NCBI RefSeq assembly: GCF_001509835.1
Contig: NZ_JXTJ01000008.1
Coordinates: 248,001 to 312,000, forward strand
DNA: 64,000 nucleotides
From: Allobosea sp. WAO
GTDB taxonomy: Bacteria; Pseudomonadota; Alphaproteobacteria; Rhizobiales; Beijerinckiaceae
Reading direction: 5' to 3'
Positions 24,792 through 33,303 of this stretch are shown in pieces; within the stretch, counting starts at the first letter, position 1, and every line of letters begins with the position of its first letter. Both the position numbers and the translations under genes were made by a program. The notes under the pieces are model-generated. The model was not told the origin of the DNA, searched no databases, and was given only the letters and a program-made list of their open reading frames with translations.

Positions 24792-25766
24792 CTATTCGCT
24801 GAGCTTGATGCCGGTCTTTGCCACCAGCTCGCTTAGCGCCGCGCGGTCGCGGGCCATGAAGGCGCCAGTCTCCTCGGCACTCCAGGCCACCGGCTCGATG
24901 ACCAGCTCGCGATAGCGGGTGACCAGCGTCGCATCGGCCATGGCCTCGTTGATCGCGCCGTTGAGGGTGCGCAGCGTCTCAGACGATGTGCCTGCCGGTG
25001 CGACGATCGAGGCCCAGCCGGGATAGACGACGTCGACGCCCTGTTCCCTGAGCGTCGGCAGATCGGGGAGCTGCGGCTGGCGCGCTTGCGTGGTGACGCC
25101 GAGCGCCTTGAGCTTGCCGCCCTGGAGATTGCCGAGGCTGGCGGCGAGGCTGTCGATCATCACCTGGACCTGGCCGGAGATCAGGTCGGCGGCGGCGAGG
25201 CCTGCGCCGCGATAGGGCACATGCGCCAGCCGGATCCCGGTCGCCTGCATGATCATCTCGAAGACCAGGTGATTGGTGCCGCCGATGCCGGCCGAGGCGA
25301 AATTGAGCTGACCCGGCCGCTGCTTCGCATAGTCGATGAATTCGGCGAGCGTCCTGACCGGGAGCGTCGGCGAAGCGTTCAGCACCAGAGGGAAAAGGCC
25401 GAGCATCGCGACCGGCGCGAAGTCATGCGCGACGTCATAGGGCAGCTTCTGGCCGAGAGCCGGAGCTGCGGCGAAGCTCGCGGCGGTCGCGACGAGCAGG
25501 GTGTGGCCGTCGGCCGGAGCCTTCACCACCGCCTGCCCGGCGACGATTCCATTCGCCCCGGGGCGATTGTCGATGATCACCGAGCCGCCGAGTTTCCCAG
25601 CCAGCGTCTCGCCGAGGCGGCGCGCCGCGATGTCGGTGCCACCCGCCGGGGCGAAGGGCGCGACGAGCTGGATCGGCCTGTCGGGGAAGGCGGCACGGGC
25701 GCTACCGGCGCCGAGCGCGCTCGCCATCCCGGCGAGCAGCAACGAACGGCGGTCGAGAAGCGGCAT
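24792..25766 (-). CDS. tripartite tricarboxylate transporter-type substrate-binding protein (Bug family)
   Basis: 324 residues from 25766, where GGAGAAGG precedes the ATG. A signal peptide (about 1-25, DRRSLLLAGMASALGAGSARA, with an RR motif) is followed by the Bug fold. Its motifs are FPDRPIQLVAPFAPAGGTDIAARR, IIDNRPGANGIVAGQAVVKAPADGHTLL and FASAGIGGTNHL. Bug proteins bind small carboxylates or aromatics in the periplasm and often lack their own membrane subunits, as here. The neighbouring monooxygenase hints that the ligand feeds it. Confidence 0.9.
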   Translation of the reverse strand: MPLLDRRSLLLAGMASALGAGSARAAFPDRPIQLVAPFAPAGGTDIAARRLGETLAGKLGGSVIIDNRPGANGIVAGQAVVKAPADGHTLLVATAASFAAAPALGQKLPYDVAHDFAPVAMLGLFPLVLNASPTLPVRTLAEFIDYAKQRPGQLNFASAGIGGTNHLVFEMIMQATGIRLAHVPYRGAGLAAADLISGQVQVMIDSLAASLGNLQGGKLKALGVTTQARQPQLPDLPTLREQGVDVVYPGWASIVAPAGTSSETLRTLNGAINEAMADATLVTRYRELVIEPVAWSAEETGAFMARDRAALSELVAKTGIKLSE

Positions 25767-25841
25767 CGTCCTTCTCCGGCGGGGCACGGGAGAGGGGAGC
25801 TTAGCGATTGCCTGCCGCGAGGAAAGGGGCGGCGGCCGGGC

Positions 25842-26372
25842 TTACGTCCCCGGCCGGTTGATCGTCAGCTTCTGGAAGCCTTTTCCGGAGAGCGCCGGCT
25901 TCTTCGACGACAGGATGCGCGAATTGATGCCCTGCCAGCCGATCTCGCCGGAGAGCCGGCCATACTCGATCTTCGGGCAGCGGTTCATGATCACGGTGAG
26001 GCCCTTCGCCTCGGCCCGCGCCGCGGCTTCGTCATTGCGCACCGAAAGCTGCATCCAGATCACCTTCGGCAAGGGATCGAGCGTCAGCGCCTCGTCGGTG
26101 ATCGGGCCGGCGGCTTCCGAGTTGCGGAAGATCTCGACCATGTCGACCGGACCGGGGATGTCTTTCAGCGAGCCATAGACCGTCCGGCCGAGCAGCGTCT
26201 GGCCGGCGAGCCCGGGATTGACCGGAATGACCTCGTAGTCGCGGTCGAGCAGGTATTTGGTCACGATCCAGCTCGGGCGGGCCTCGTTGGCGGAGGCGCC
26301 GACGAGGGCCACGGTCTTCACCTCGCGCAGAATGCGGCGAATGAGCGCATCATCATAGGAGTCGTGATTCAC
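25842..26372 (-). CDS. CoA-binding domain protein (YccU-like)
   Basis: 176 residues with a single Rossmann CoA-binding domain: VKTVALVGASANEARPSW (about 18-35), YEVIPVNPGLAGQTLLG, DMVEIFRNSEAAGP, and IMNRCPKIEYGRL near the end, the conserved pattern of YccU-type proteins. These resemble the N-terminal domain of succinyl-CoA synthetase alpha but have no assigned reaction. It is cytoplasmic and apparently monocistronic. Confidence 0.88.
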   Translation of the reverse strand: MNHDSYDDALIRRILREVKTVALVGASANEARPSWIVTKYLLDRDYEVIPVNPGLAGQTLLGRTVYGSLKDIPGPVDMVEIFRNSEAAGPITDEALTLDPLPKVIWMQLSVRNDEAAARAEAKGLTVIMNRCPKIEYGRLSGEIGWQGINSRILSSKKPALSGKGFQKLTINRPGT

Positions 26373-26524
26373 GGAGAAAAAATCCTAGCAAATCGAGGCG
26401 GTTGCGAGCGTTCGCGATTTTTCCGGCGCAGCCGGTCGGTATCTGGAACACAGCTTCGCCATGCTCGTTTGATCGAGTGGGACTGGAGAGGCAATCCCAG
26501 TCTTCTCAGAGAGGAGGGCCTGCC

Positions 26525-26971
26525 ATGTGCGACTATAGTCTGCAGCATGTGATGTCGACCCCAGCCAAGGTCGGCGATGTCCTCAAGACGACCAGCTTCA
26601 TCGGTTCGAGCACGCGCGGCTTCTGCGCCGCGGGCGATCCGAATGTCGCGGTCTGCGTTCTGCCCGGCACGGAACTGGCCTTCGCGGCCGATATCGAATG
26701 CGACCGCCTGGTCGGCTTCCTGCCGCATCGCAAGTTCGCGGCCACGGTCGCGCGCTTCCGCCAGGTCGATCTCGACAAGCCCTATGTCCACCATGACGCG
26801 CTCGAACTGCCCGACGGGCAGATTGTCTTGGTGACGAACCTGTCGGACGGCCAGACGGCCACCGTCCTGCAATTGCCGGCGGATCACACTCCCGAAGCGG
26901 AGCCGAGGAGGCGGCCGCAGGAGGAGGCGACGCCCGCATCGGAGATGGCGCTCATCTCCTTCGGCTTCTGA
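26525..26971 (+). CDS. conserved hypothetical protein, 148 residues
   Basis: The start is fixed by GAGGAGGGCC just before the ATG at 26525. The protein begins MCDYSLQHVMSTPAKVGDVL and has a compact beta-rich core without a signal peptide or membrane segments. A Pro/Glu/Arg-rich linker (about 120-137) and a short end SEMALISFGF follow. I do not recognise a named domain. A hairpin terminator follows, so it is probably transcribed alone. Confidence 0.75.
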   Translation: MCDYSLQHVMSTPAKVGDVLKTTSFIGSSTRGFCAAGDPNVAVCVLPGTELAFAADIECDRLVGFLPHRKFAATVARFRQVDLDKPYVHHDALELPDGQIVLVTNLSDGQTATVLQLPADHTPEAEPRRRPQEEATPASEMALISFGF

Positions 26972-26992
26972 CGGACGCATCGCGCTAGCCGC

Positions 26993-27013
26993 GCCGCCGG
27001 AGGTTCCGGCGGC
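26993..27013. terminator. strong GC hairpin between convergent genes
   Basis: GCCGCCGGA (26993-27001) pairs perfectly with TCCGGCGGC (27005-27013) around a three-base loop, followed by CGGCTTTCC. It lies between the hypothetical gene and the convergent enoyl-CoA hydratase. The T-run is weak, so termination strength is uncertain. Confidence 0.5.
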
Positions 27014-27055
27014 CGGCTTTCCGGCAGGCCGGTCGATCGGGGCTGGCCTGCCGCG

Positions 27056-27871
27056 TCACGACTGGCCCCAGACCGGCGGCCGCTTCTCGATGAAGGCGCC
27101 GATGCCTTCCTCGGCGTCGCGCGCCAGCATGTTCTCGACCATCACCGCGCTCGCATGGTCATAGGCCGCCTTCAGCCCCATTTCGCGCTGCTCGTAGAAG
27201 GTGCGCTTGCCGGTCTTGATCGTGGCGGCCGACTTGGAGGCGATGATCGCCGCCAGTGCCCGTGCGCCCGCGAGGGCCTCGCCCGCCGGGACGACGCGGT
27301 TGACCAGCCCCATCCGTGCGGCTTCGCGCGCCGGCACCATTTCGCCGAGCAGTAGCATCTCCATCGCGTGCTTGGCCGAGAGGTTGCGCGATAGCGCGAC
27401 CATCGGCGTCGAGCAGAACAGGCCGATATGGACGCCGGGTGTGCTGAACCTTGCATCCTCGCCGGCGACTGCGAGGTCGCAACTGGCGACGATCTGGCAG
27501 CCGGCCGCGGTCGCGGTGCCTTCGACGGCCGCGATGACCGGCTGGGGCAGGGCGGTGATCTGCTGCATCACCCGCGAGCAGCGCCCGAGAATGTCGGCGA
27601 AATAGGCGCGGCCGCGATCGGAATCGGCGCGCCGCGCGCTCATCTCCTTGAGATCGTGCCCGGCCGAGAAGACCGGGCCGGCGGCCGCAAGCACCACCGC
27701 CCGCACGCTGCGGTCGGCCGCAATCGCGGTGAAGTTCTCCGCTAGCGCGGCCAGCATCGCCTCGCTTAGCGGGTTGCGGGCCTGCGGGCGGTTCAGCGTC
27801 AGCGTGGCGATGCCGTCGGCATCCTGGCGGAGCAGCACCGGCGCGGCATCGGGCCGGATATGGGCGTTCAT
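27056..27871 (-). CDS. enoyl-CoA hydratase/isomerase family protein (ECHDC3-like)
   Basis: 271 residues of the crotonase fold. The CoA-binding and oxyanion-hole segment is FSAGHDLKEM (about 68-77), and the second is VEGTATAAGCQIVASCDLAVAG (about 115-136). Where classic hydratases have a catalytic Glu pair, the second Glu position reads RFSTPGVHIGLFCSTP, as in ECHDC3-type members, so hydratase activity is uncertain. It ends with RPPVWGQS, the usual C-terminus of this group. It is cytoplasmic and divergent from a thioesterase, which suggests shared acyl-CoA metabolism. Confidence 0.88.
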   Translation of the reverse strand: MNAHIRPDAAPVLLRQDADGIATLTLNRPQARNPLSEAMLAALAENFTAIAADRSVRAVVLAAAGPVFSAGHDLKEMSARRADSDRGRAYFADILGRCSRVMQQITALPQPVIAAVEGTATAAGCQIVASCDLAVAGEDARFSTPGVHIGLFCSTPMVALSRNLSAKHAMEMLLLGEMVPAREAARMGLVNRVVPAGEALAGARALAAIIASKSAATIKTGKRTFYEQREMGLKAAYDHASAVMVENMLARDAEEGIGAFIEKRPPVWGQS

Positions 27872-27964
27872 GGCATGGGCCTTTCGAAGTTCTCCCTATT
27901 GTCGGAGTGCAGCGGCCATGCTGCAAGGGGAGGAGCGTCCTGCCAGCCTTCGGTTTTCCGCACG

Positions 27965-28393
27965 ATGACGACACGCATGAGCGCCTCGGAGATCGAGGCC
28001 TATCTCGACCGCATTTTCCCGCAGCTGCACTATGGCGGGCGGACCTATTTCGTCGAGGAGGTCGGGCCGCTCAGCGCCCGCATGCGCTGCGACTATCATG
28101 AGCGGCACCTGCGGCCGGGCGGCACGATCTCCGGCCCGACCATGATGGCGCTCGCCGACCTCGCCCTCTATGTCGCGATCCTCGGGCAGATCGGCCCTGT
28201 CGCGCTCGCGGTGACCACCAGCCTCAACTACAATTTCCTGCGCAAGCCAGGGCAGGCGGCGCTGATCGCGCAGGCGAGGCTGCTCAAGCTCGGCAAGCGC
28301 CTCGCGATCGGCGAGGTCTCCCTCTACTCGCAGGGCGAGAGCGAGATCGTCTGCCACGCTACTGGGACCTATTCGATCCCGGCCGAGCGGTAG
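27965..28393 (+). CDS. PaaI-type acyl-CoA thioesterase (hotdog fold)
   Basis: 142 residues. The hotdog core includes LRPGGTISGPTMMALADLALYVAIL (about 54-78), with the helix carrying the usual catalytic acidic residue (Asp in ALADLA), and TTSLNYNFLRKPGQAALIAQARLLKLGKRLAIGEV. It hydrolyses a small or medium acyl-CoA; the substrate is unknown. It is divergent from the enoyl-CoA hydratase gene. Confidence 0.85.
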   Translation: MTTRMSASEIEAYLDRIFPQLHYGGRTYFVEEVGPLSARMRCDYHERHLRPGGTISGPTMMALADLALYVAILGQIGPVALAVTTSLNYNFLRKPGQAALIAQARLLKLGKRLAIGEVSLYSQGESEIVCHATGTYSIPAER

Positions 28394-28809
28394 CGGTTGT
28401 CCTGGCTTTGTGGCTTGACCGGACGGAGCCTTCGCTCCTCATCGTGAGGAGGAGCTGAAGGCTACGTCTCGCAGGATGGCCTCCCTTGTCGCCTGGAGCT
28501 CATGAGTGCCGTTGCCTTTGGGGCGATCGTTTTCGAAAGAAGAAGCTCATCCTCGCGTGGTCGAAGGCTTGCTCGGGATCACGTCCGCGGAGCGTCGATG
28601 GACCCGGGACGGGCGGCTGCCAGTCTTCGGCGGCGGCTCATTTCGACGTGGACGGCAGGCAATTCATTTCCTGCTTCATCCGCCCGAGAAAATCGCGCTG
28701 TTGAGGACAGTGCCCGAAATCGTCGCTGAATCGCGGGAGCCAGATCGTTCGCATGCTGAAACGACCAATCCCCATTCTTCACAGCCGGAAGCAAGCTCGA
28801 TACGAGCGA
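28394..28809. other. 415-base gap before the nrd promoter, no supported gene
   Basis: A frame across 28506-28931 has Arg/Ser-rich, non-coding-looking composition and runs into the riboswitch, so it is not called. Just after the thioesterase stop a branched hairpin is visible. AGCCTTC (28427-28433) pairs with GAAGGCT (28457-28463), with an inner stem CTCCTC/GAGGAG (28435-28451). It lacks a T-run but may end the upstream transcript. Confidence 0.45.
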
Positions 28810-28839
28810 TTGACACTTGCAAGGCGTTGGCCACTAAAT
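28810..28839 (+). promoter_or_regulatory. sigma-70 type promoter for the B12-switch/nrd operon
   Basis: A perfect -35 TTGACA at 28810-28815 is followed after 18 bases by CTAAAT (28834-28839), a moderate -10. Initiation around 28846 would start the transcript at the beginning of the riboswitch, which supports the assignment. Confidence 0.5.
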
Positions 28840-28845
28840 CTGGTG

Positions 28846-29020
28846 GTCGATGGTCTCTCGAATCGCAAGATCGAGAGCTAAGAGGGAAGCCGGTGAGAAG
28901 CCGGCGCTGCCCCCGCAACTGTCAGCGGTGAGTTCGCGTCCATGTAGGTCACTGAGGTCGCAAGGCCTTGGGAAGACGGGCACGAACGATGATCCGCGAG
29001 CCAGGAGACCTGCCGCGACC
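28846..29020 (+). promoter_or_regulatory. cobalamin (AdoCbl) riboswitch
   Basis: The conserved core is plain. AAGAGGGAAGCCGGTGAGAA is followed by GCCGGCGCTGCCCCCGCAAC and TGT, and the B12 box GAGCCAGGAGACCTGCCG spans 28998-29015. The order and spacing match the Rfam cobalamin family. Downstream, GGCAGGTC (29061-29068) is exactly complementary to GACCTGCC (29007-29014) inside the B12 box, which could form the alternative ligand-free fold. It controls the nrdAB-transporter operon and should lower expression when B12 is plentiful. Confidence 0.93.
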
Positions 29021-29122
29021 TCGTTGAACGTCCTCGGGCGGGGTGTCCCGGTGGTGCGCTGGCAGGTCGCTGCGGGCATCCCCGTTTGCGCACCTTCTCC
29101 AAGCGTCCGCTTTGGCCTTTGC

Positions 29123-29138
29123 CCCCAACATCTTGGGG
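29123..29138 (+). promoter_or_regulatory. hairpin covering the nrdA ribosome-binding region
   Basis: CCCCAA (29123-29128) and TTGGGG (29133-29138) form a six-pair stem with a CATC loop. The GGGG is the only purine-rich ribosome site before the ATG at 29147, so this stem could sequester it. It is a candidate expression platform for the B12 switch. Confidence 0.45.
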
Positions 29139-29146
29139 TTGATGCC

Positions 29147-32062
29147 ATGTCTCTTTCTCTCGAAGCCGAACGGCCCGGGCTGCTGCCTCTGACGATGCCG
29201 ACTGCATCTGTCGGCCCCGCTGCTACGGAACCGGGCTACCAGCTCATCCGCCGCAACGGCGCGGTGACGCCGTTCGATCCGTCGAAAATTTCGGTCGCGC
29301 TGACCAAGGCGTTTCTTGCCGTCGAGGGCTCGAACGCCGCTGCCTCGCGTCGCATCCACGAAGCCGTCGCGGAGATGACCGAGCAGGTCGTGGCGGGACT
29401 GACCCGTCGCGCCGCGAACGGCCGTACCTTCCATATCGAGGACGTCCAGGATCAGGTCGAGCTCGCGCTGATGCGTGGCGAGCATCACAAGGTCGCCCGC
29501 GCCTATGTGCTCTATCGCGCCGAGCGTGCGGCGGAGCGGGCCAGGGCCCAGGCCGAGGCGAAGCCTGCGGCCCCGATCACGCCGGCCCTGCGGATGAAGC
29601 TCGCAGACGGCGCGCTGGTGGCGCTCGACGCTGCTCGCCTCGACAAGGTTGTGCGCGAGGCCTGCGCCGGCCTCGACGGCGTCTCGGCCGAGCCGATCCT
29701 GACGGAAGCCCGCCGCAACCTCTATGACGGCATCTCGCTCGACGAACTGGCGCTGGCGCCGATCCTCGCCGCCCGCACGCTGATCGAGAGTGAGCCCAAC
29801 TACGCCAAGGTCTCGGCCCGGCTGTTGCTCGACAAGCTCCGTCGCGAGGCGCTGAGCTTCGTCCACGGCCATGCCGAGCAGGCGACGCAGGAAGAGATGG
29901 CCGCCGGCTATGGCGATTATTTCGCAGCCTATCTCAAGACCGGCATCGAGAACGAGCTGATCGATCCCGAGCTCGGCCGTTTCGACATCGCCCGCATCGC
30001 CGGAGCACTGAAACCCGAACGCGACCTCCAGTTCGACTATCTCGGCTTCCAGACACTCTACGACCGCTACTTCCTGCATGTCCGGGGCAATCGCTTCGAG
30101 CTGCCGCAGGCCTTTTTCATGCGCGTCGCGATGGGGCTGGCGCTGCGCGAGATCGACCGCGAGGCGCGCGCGATCGAATTCTACGACTTGCTGTCATCCT
30201 TCGACTTCATGGCTTCGACGCCGACCCTGTTCAATTCGGGCACGCTGCGTCCGCAGCTCTCCTCCTGCTTCCTGACCACGGTCGCCGACGACCTCGACGG
30301 CATCTTCAAGGCGGTGAAGGACAATGCGCTGCTCGCCAAATATTCCGGCGGCCTCGGCAACGACTGGACGCCGGTGCGGGGCTTGGGCGCCCATATCAAG
30401 GGCACCAACGGCGAGAGCCAGGGCGTCGTGCCGTTCCTGAAGGTCGCCAACGACACCGCTATCGCGGTCAACCAGGGCGGCAAGCGCAAGGGCGCGGTCT
30501 GCGCCTATCTCGAGACCTGGCATGTCGACATCGAGGAGTTCCTCGATCTGCGCAAGAACACCGGCGACGACCGCCGCCGCACCCACGACATGAACACGGC
30601 GAACTGGATTCCCGACCTGTTCATGCAGCGCGTCGAAGCCGGCGCCGACTGGACGCTGTTCTCGCCCGACGAGGTGCCGGACCTGCACGACCTCTATGGC
30701 AAGCCTTTCAAGACTGCCTACGAGGGCTATGAGGCCAAGGCGGCCGCTGGCCAGATCAAGGTCTTCAAGCGGGTGAAGGCGCTCGATCTCTGGCGGCGCA
30801 TGCTGACCATGCTGTTCGAGACCGGGCACCCCTGGGTCACCTTCAAGGACGCCTGCAATCTTCGCTCGCCGCAGCAGCATGCAGGCGTGGTGCATTCCTC
30901 CAATCTCTGCACCGAGATCACGCTCAACACCTCGGCCGACGAGGTCGCGGTCTGCAATCTCGGTTCGGTCAACCTGGTGGCGCATGTCACCGCCGAAGGG
31001 CTCGACCAGGCGCGGCTCGCCCGCACCGTGACGACCGCAATGCGCATGCTCGACAATGTCGTCGACATCAATTTCTACACGATTCCCGAAGCCCGCCGCT
31101 CGAACCTGCGCCACCGCCCGGTCGGTCTCGGCCTGATGGGTTTCCAGGATGCGCTGCAGAGCCTGCGCCTGCCGGCGGCGTCCGAGGAGGCTGTCGCCTT
31201 CGCCGATACCTCGATGGAGGTGATCAGCTTCCATGCGATCTCGGCCTCAGTCGATCTCGCCGCCGAGCGCGGGCGCTACCCGAGCTTCGAGGGTTCGCTC
31301 TGGTCCAAGGGCATCCTGCCGATCGACACGCTCGATATCCTCTCGGAGGCTCGCGACGGCGATGTCGAACTCGACCGCTCTCCGACGCTCGATTGGGAGG
31401 GGCTGCGCGAGCGGGTGAAGACCACCGGCATGCGCAACTCCAACACGATGGCGATCGCGCCGACCGCGACGATCTCGAACATCGTCGGCGTCTCGCAGTC
31501 GATCGAGCCGTCCTATAGCCAGCTCTACGTCAAGGCGAACATGTCGGGCGACTTCACGGTGGTGAATGCCGGGCTCGTCCGTGACCTGAAGGCGCGGGGG
31601 CTCTGGGACGAGGTGATGGTCTCGGACCTGAAGTACTACGACGGCAAGGTCAGCCAGATCGACCGCGTGCCGGCCGATCTCAAGGCACTCTACGCGACAT
31701 CCTTCGAGATCCCGACCGAGTGGCTGATCCGCGCTGCCGCCCGCCGCCAGAAATGGATCGACCAGGGCCAGTCGCTGAATCTCTACATGGCGCAGCCTTC
31801 CGGCCGGAAGCTCGACGAGGCCTATCGGCTCGCCTGGCGGCTCGGCCTGAAGACGACCTATTACCTTCGCGCGCTGTCGGCGACCCATGTCGAGAAATCG
31901 ACGCTCAAGGGCACCGACGGGAAGCTCAACGCGGTCTCGGCCACGGTGCCGGTCGCGGCGAAGGCCGCAGCGCCGATCATCATCGACATCCCGCTGGAGA
32001 ACGGCATGGCCGTGCCGAACGCCTGCTCGATCGACGATCCCACCTGCGAAGCCTGTCAGTAG
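29147..32062 (+). CDS. nrdA: ribonucleotide reductase class I, large (alpha) subunit with two ATP-cones
   Basis: 971 residues, well above the 760 of E. coli NrdA, because two ATP-cone allosteric domains lie at the N-terminus (about 28-125 and 144-240). The second aligns well with the E. coli cone (LYDGISLDELALAPIL and LIESEPNYAKVSARLL). Active-site cysteines are seen in LSSCFL, SNLCTEITLNT and VAVCNLGSVNL. The radical-path Tyr pair is in TTYYLRALSATHVEKST, and the C-terminal thiol shuttle is CEAC. It reduces ribonucleoside diphosphates with NrdB. Extra cones and the partner's features match class Ic enzymes. Confidence 0.96.
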   Translation: MSLSLEAERPGLLPLTMPTASVGPAATEPGYQLIRRNGAVTPFDPSKISVALTKAFLAVEGSNAAASRRIHEAVAEMTEQVVAGLTRRAANGRTFHIEDVQDQVELALMRGEHHKVARAYVLYRAERAAERARAQAEAKPAAPITPALRMKLADGALVALDAARLDKVVREACAGLDGVSAEPILTEARRNLYDGISLDELALAPILAARTLIESEPNYAKVSARLLLDKLRREALSFVHGHAEQATQEEMAAGYGDYFAAYLKTGIENELIDPELGRFDIARIAGALKPERDLQFDYLGFQTLYDRYFLHVRGNRFELPQAFFMRVAMGLALREIDREARAIEFYDLLSSFDFMASTPTLFNSGTLRPQLSSCFLTTVADDLDGIFKAVKDNALLAKYSGGLGNDWTPVRGLGAHIKGTNGESQGVVPFLKVANDTAIAVNQGGKRKGAVCAYLETWHVDIEEFLDLRKNTGDDRRRTHDMNTANWIPDLFMQRVEAGADWTLFSPDEVPDLHDLYGKPFKTAYEGYEAKAAAGQIKVFKRVKALDLWRRMLTMLFETGHPWVTFKDACNLRSPQQHAGVVHSSNLCTEITLNTSADEVAVCNLGSVNLVAHVTAEGLDQARLARTVTTAMRMLDNVVDINFYTIPEARRSNLRHRPVGLGLMGFQDALQSLRLPAASEEAVAFADTSMEVISFHAISASVDLAAERGRYPSFEGSLWSKGILPIDTLDILSEARDGDVELDRSPTLDWEGLRERVKTTGMRNSNTMAIAPTATISNIVGVSQSIEPSYSQLYVKANMSGDFTVVNAGLVRDLKARGLWDEVMVSDLKYYDGKVSQIDRVPADLKALYATSFEIPTEWLIRAAARRQKWIDQGQSLNLYMAQPSGRKLDEAYRLAWRLGLKTTYYLRALSATHVEKSTLKGTDGKLNAVSATVPVAAKAAAPIIIDIPLENGMAVPNACSIDDPTCEACQ

Positions 32063-32146
32063 CGCTTCGTTCGCCACCCTCAGCACACCGTGCCCTGGGA
32101 GACACCCCGGGGCACCCGCGCCATCAAATCAAGAACGGAACACCCC

Positions 32147-33274
32147 ATGCTCGACTGGTCCGACACCAAGCCGGCGTCTGTCGCCAACCCCGCCATCCTG
32201 ACCAACCCATCCTCCGCCGCCGATGCCACCGGCCTCGGCGAGATCGACCGCAATGGCGGGCGCGTCACCGTCGACGAGAAGCGCATGATCAACGCGCGCG
32301 CCGACCTGAACCAGTTGTTGCCGCTCAAGTACAAATGGGCCTGGGAGAAGTACCTCGCCGGCTGCAACAACCATTGGATGCCGACCGAGGTCTCGATGCA
32401 GGCCGACATCGCGCTGTGGAAGTCCAAGGACGGGCTTTCCGAGGACGAGAGGCGCATGCTCAAGCGCAATCTCGGCTTCTTCGCGGCGTCTGAATCCCTC
32501 GTCGCCAACAACATCGTGCTGGCGATTTACCGGCACCTGACCAACCCTGAATGCCGGCAGTACCTGTTGCGCCAGGCCTTCGAGGAGGCGATCCACACGC
32601 ACACCTTCCAGTACATCGTAGAGAGCCTCGGCCTCGACGAGGGCGAGCTGTTCAACATGTACAGGGAGGTGCCCTCGATCACTGACAAGGCGGCCTGGGC
32701 GCTCAAGCATACGCAGAACATCGAGAACCCGGAGTTCCGGACGGGGACGCCCGAGAACGACCAGGCGCTGCTGCGCGACCTGATCACCTTCTACGTGATC
32801 TTCGAGGGCATGTGGTTCTACACCGGCTTCGCGCAGATCCTCTCGCTCGGCCGGCGCAACAAGATGGTCGGCATCGCCGAGCAGTACCAGTACATCTTGC
32901 GTGATGAGTCTATCCATCTCAACTTCGGCATCGACGTGATCAACCAGATCAAGATCGAGAACCCGCACCTCTGGACCAAGGCCTTCCAGGACGAGGTCCG
33001 TGGCATGATCCGGGACGCGGCTGAGCTGGAAGCCGCCTATGGGCGGGACACGATGCCGCGCGGCTTCCTCGGGCTGAACGCGGCGCTCTGCGAGCAATAC
33101 ATGCACTTCATCGCCAACCGCCGCTGCGCCCAGCTTGGCCTATCCCCGGTCTTCGCCGAGACCGAGAACCCGTTCCCCTGGATGAGCGAGGCGATGGATC
33201 TGAAGAAGGAGAAGAACTTCTTCGAGACCCGCGTCATCGAGTACCAGAACGGCGGCGCGCTGAGCTGGGAGTGA
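32147..33274 (+). CDS. nrdB: ribonucleotide reductase class I, small (beta) subunit; class Ic (Mn/Fe) signature
   Basis: 375 residues of the ferritin-like R2 fold. The metal ligands can be placed as Glu116 (in [12 protein letters not shown]), Glu147 and His150 (EEAIH), Glu220 (FEGMWF), and Glu254 and His257 (DESIH). At the radical-Tyr position the sequence is [11 protein letters not shown], so Phe154 replaces Tyr. The first ligand is Glu rather than Asp. Both are hallmarks of class Ic R2 proteins such as Chlamydia trachomatis R2, which use a Mn(IV)/Fe(III) cofactor in place of a tyrosyl radical. The whole C-terminal half ([38 protein letters not shown]) also resembles the chlamydial type. Confidence 0.95.
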   Translation: MLDWSDTKPASVANPAILTNPSSAADATGLGEIDRNGGRVTVDEKRMINARADLNQLLPLKYKWAWEKYLAGCNNHWMPTEVSMQADIALWKSKDGLSEDERRMLKRNLGFFAASESLVANNIVLAIYRHLTNPECRQYLLRQAFEEAIHTHTFQYIVESLGLDEGELFNMYREVPSITDKAAWALKHTQNIENPEFRTGTPENDQALLRDLITFYVIFEGMWFYTGFAQILSLGRRNKMVGIAEQYQYILRDESIHLNFGIDVINQIKIENPHLWTKAFQDEVRGMIRDAAELEAAYGRDTMPRGFLGLNAALCEQYMHFIANRRCAQLGLSPVFAETENPFPWMSEAMDLKKEKNFFETRVIEYQNGGALSWE

Positions 33275-33303
33275 CGCCGTTGCACCGATATCCGGGGAAT
33301 TCC

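Noticed and set aside
28506..28931. 141-residue open frame before the riboswitch
   Set aside because: Composition is Arg/Ser/Pro-rich, there is no ribosome site, and it runs into the aptamer.
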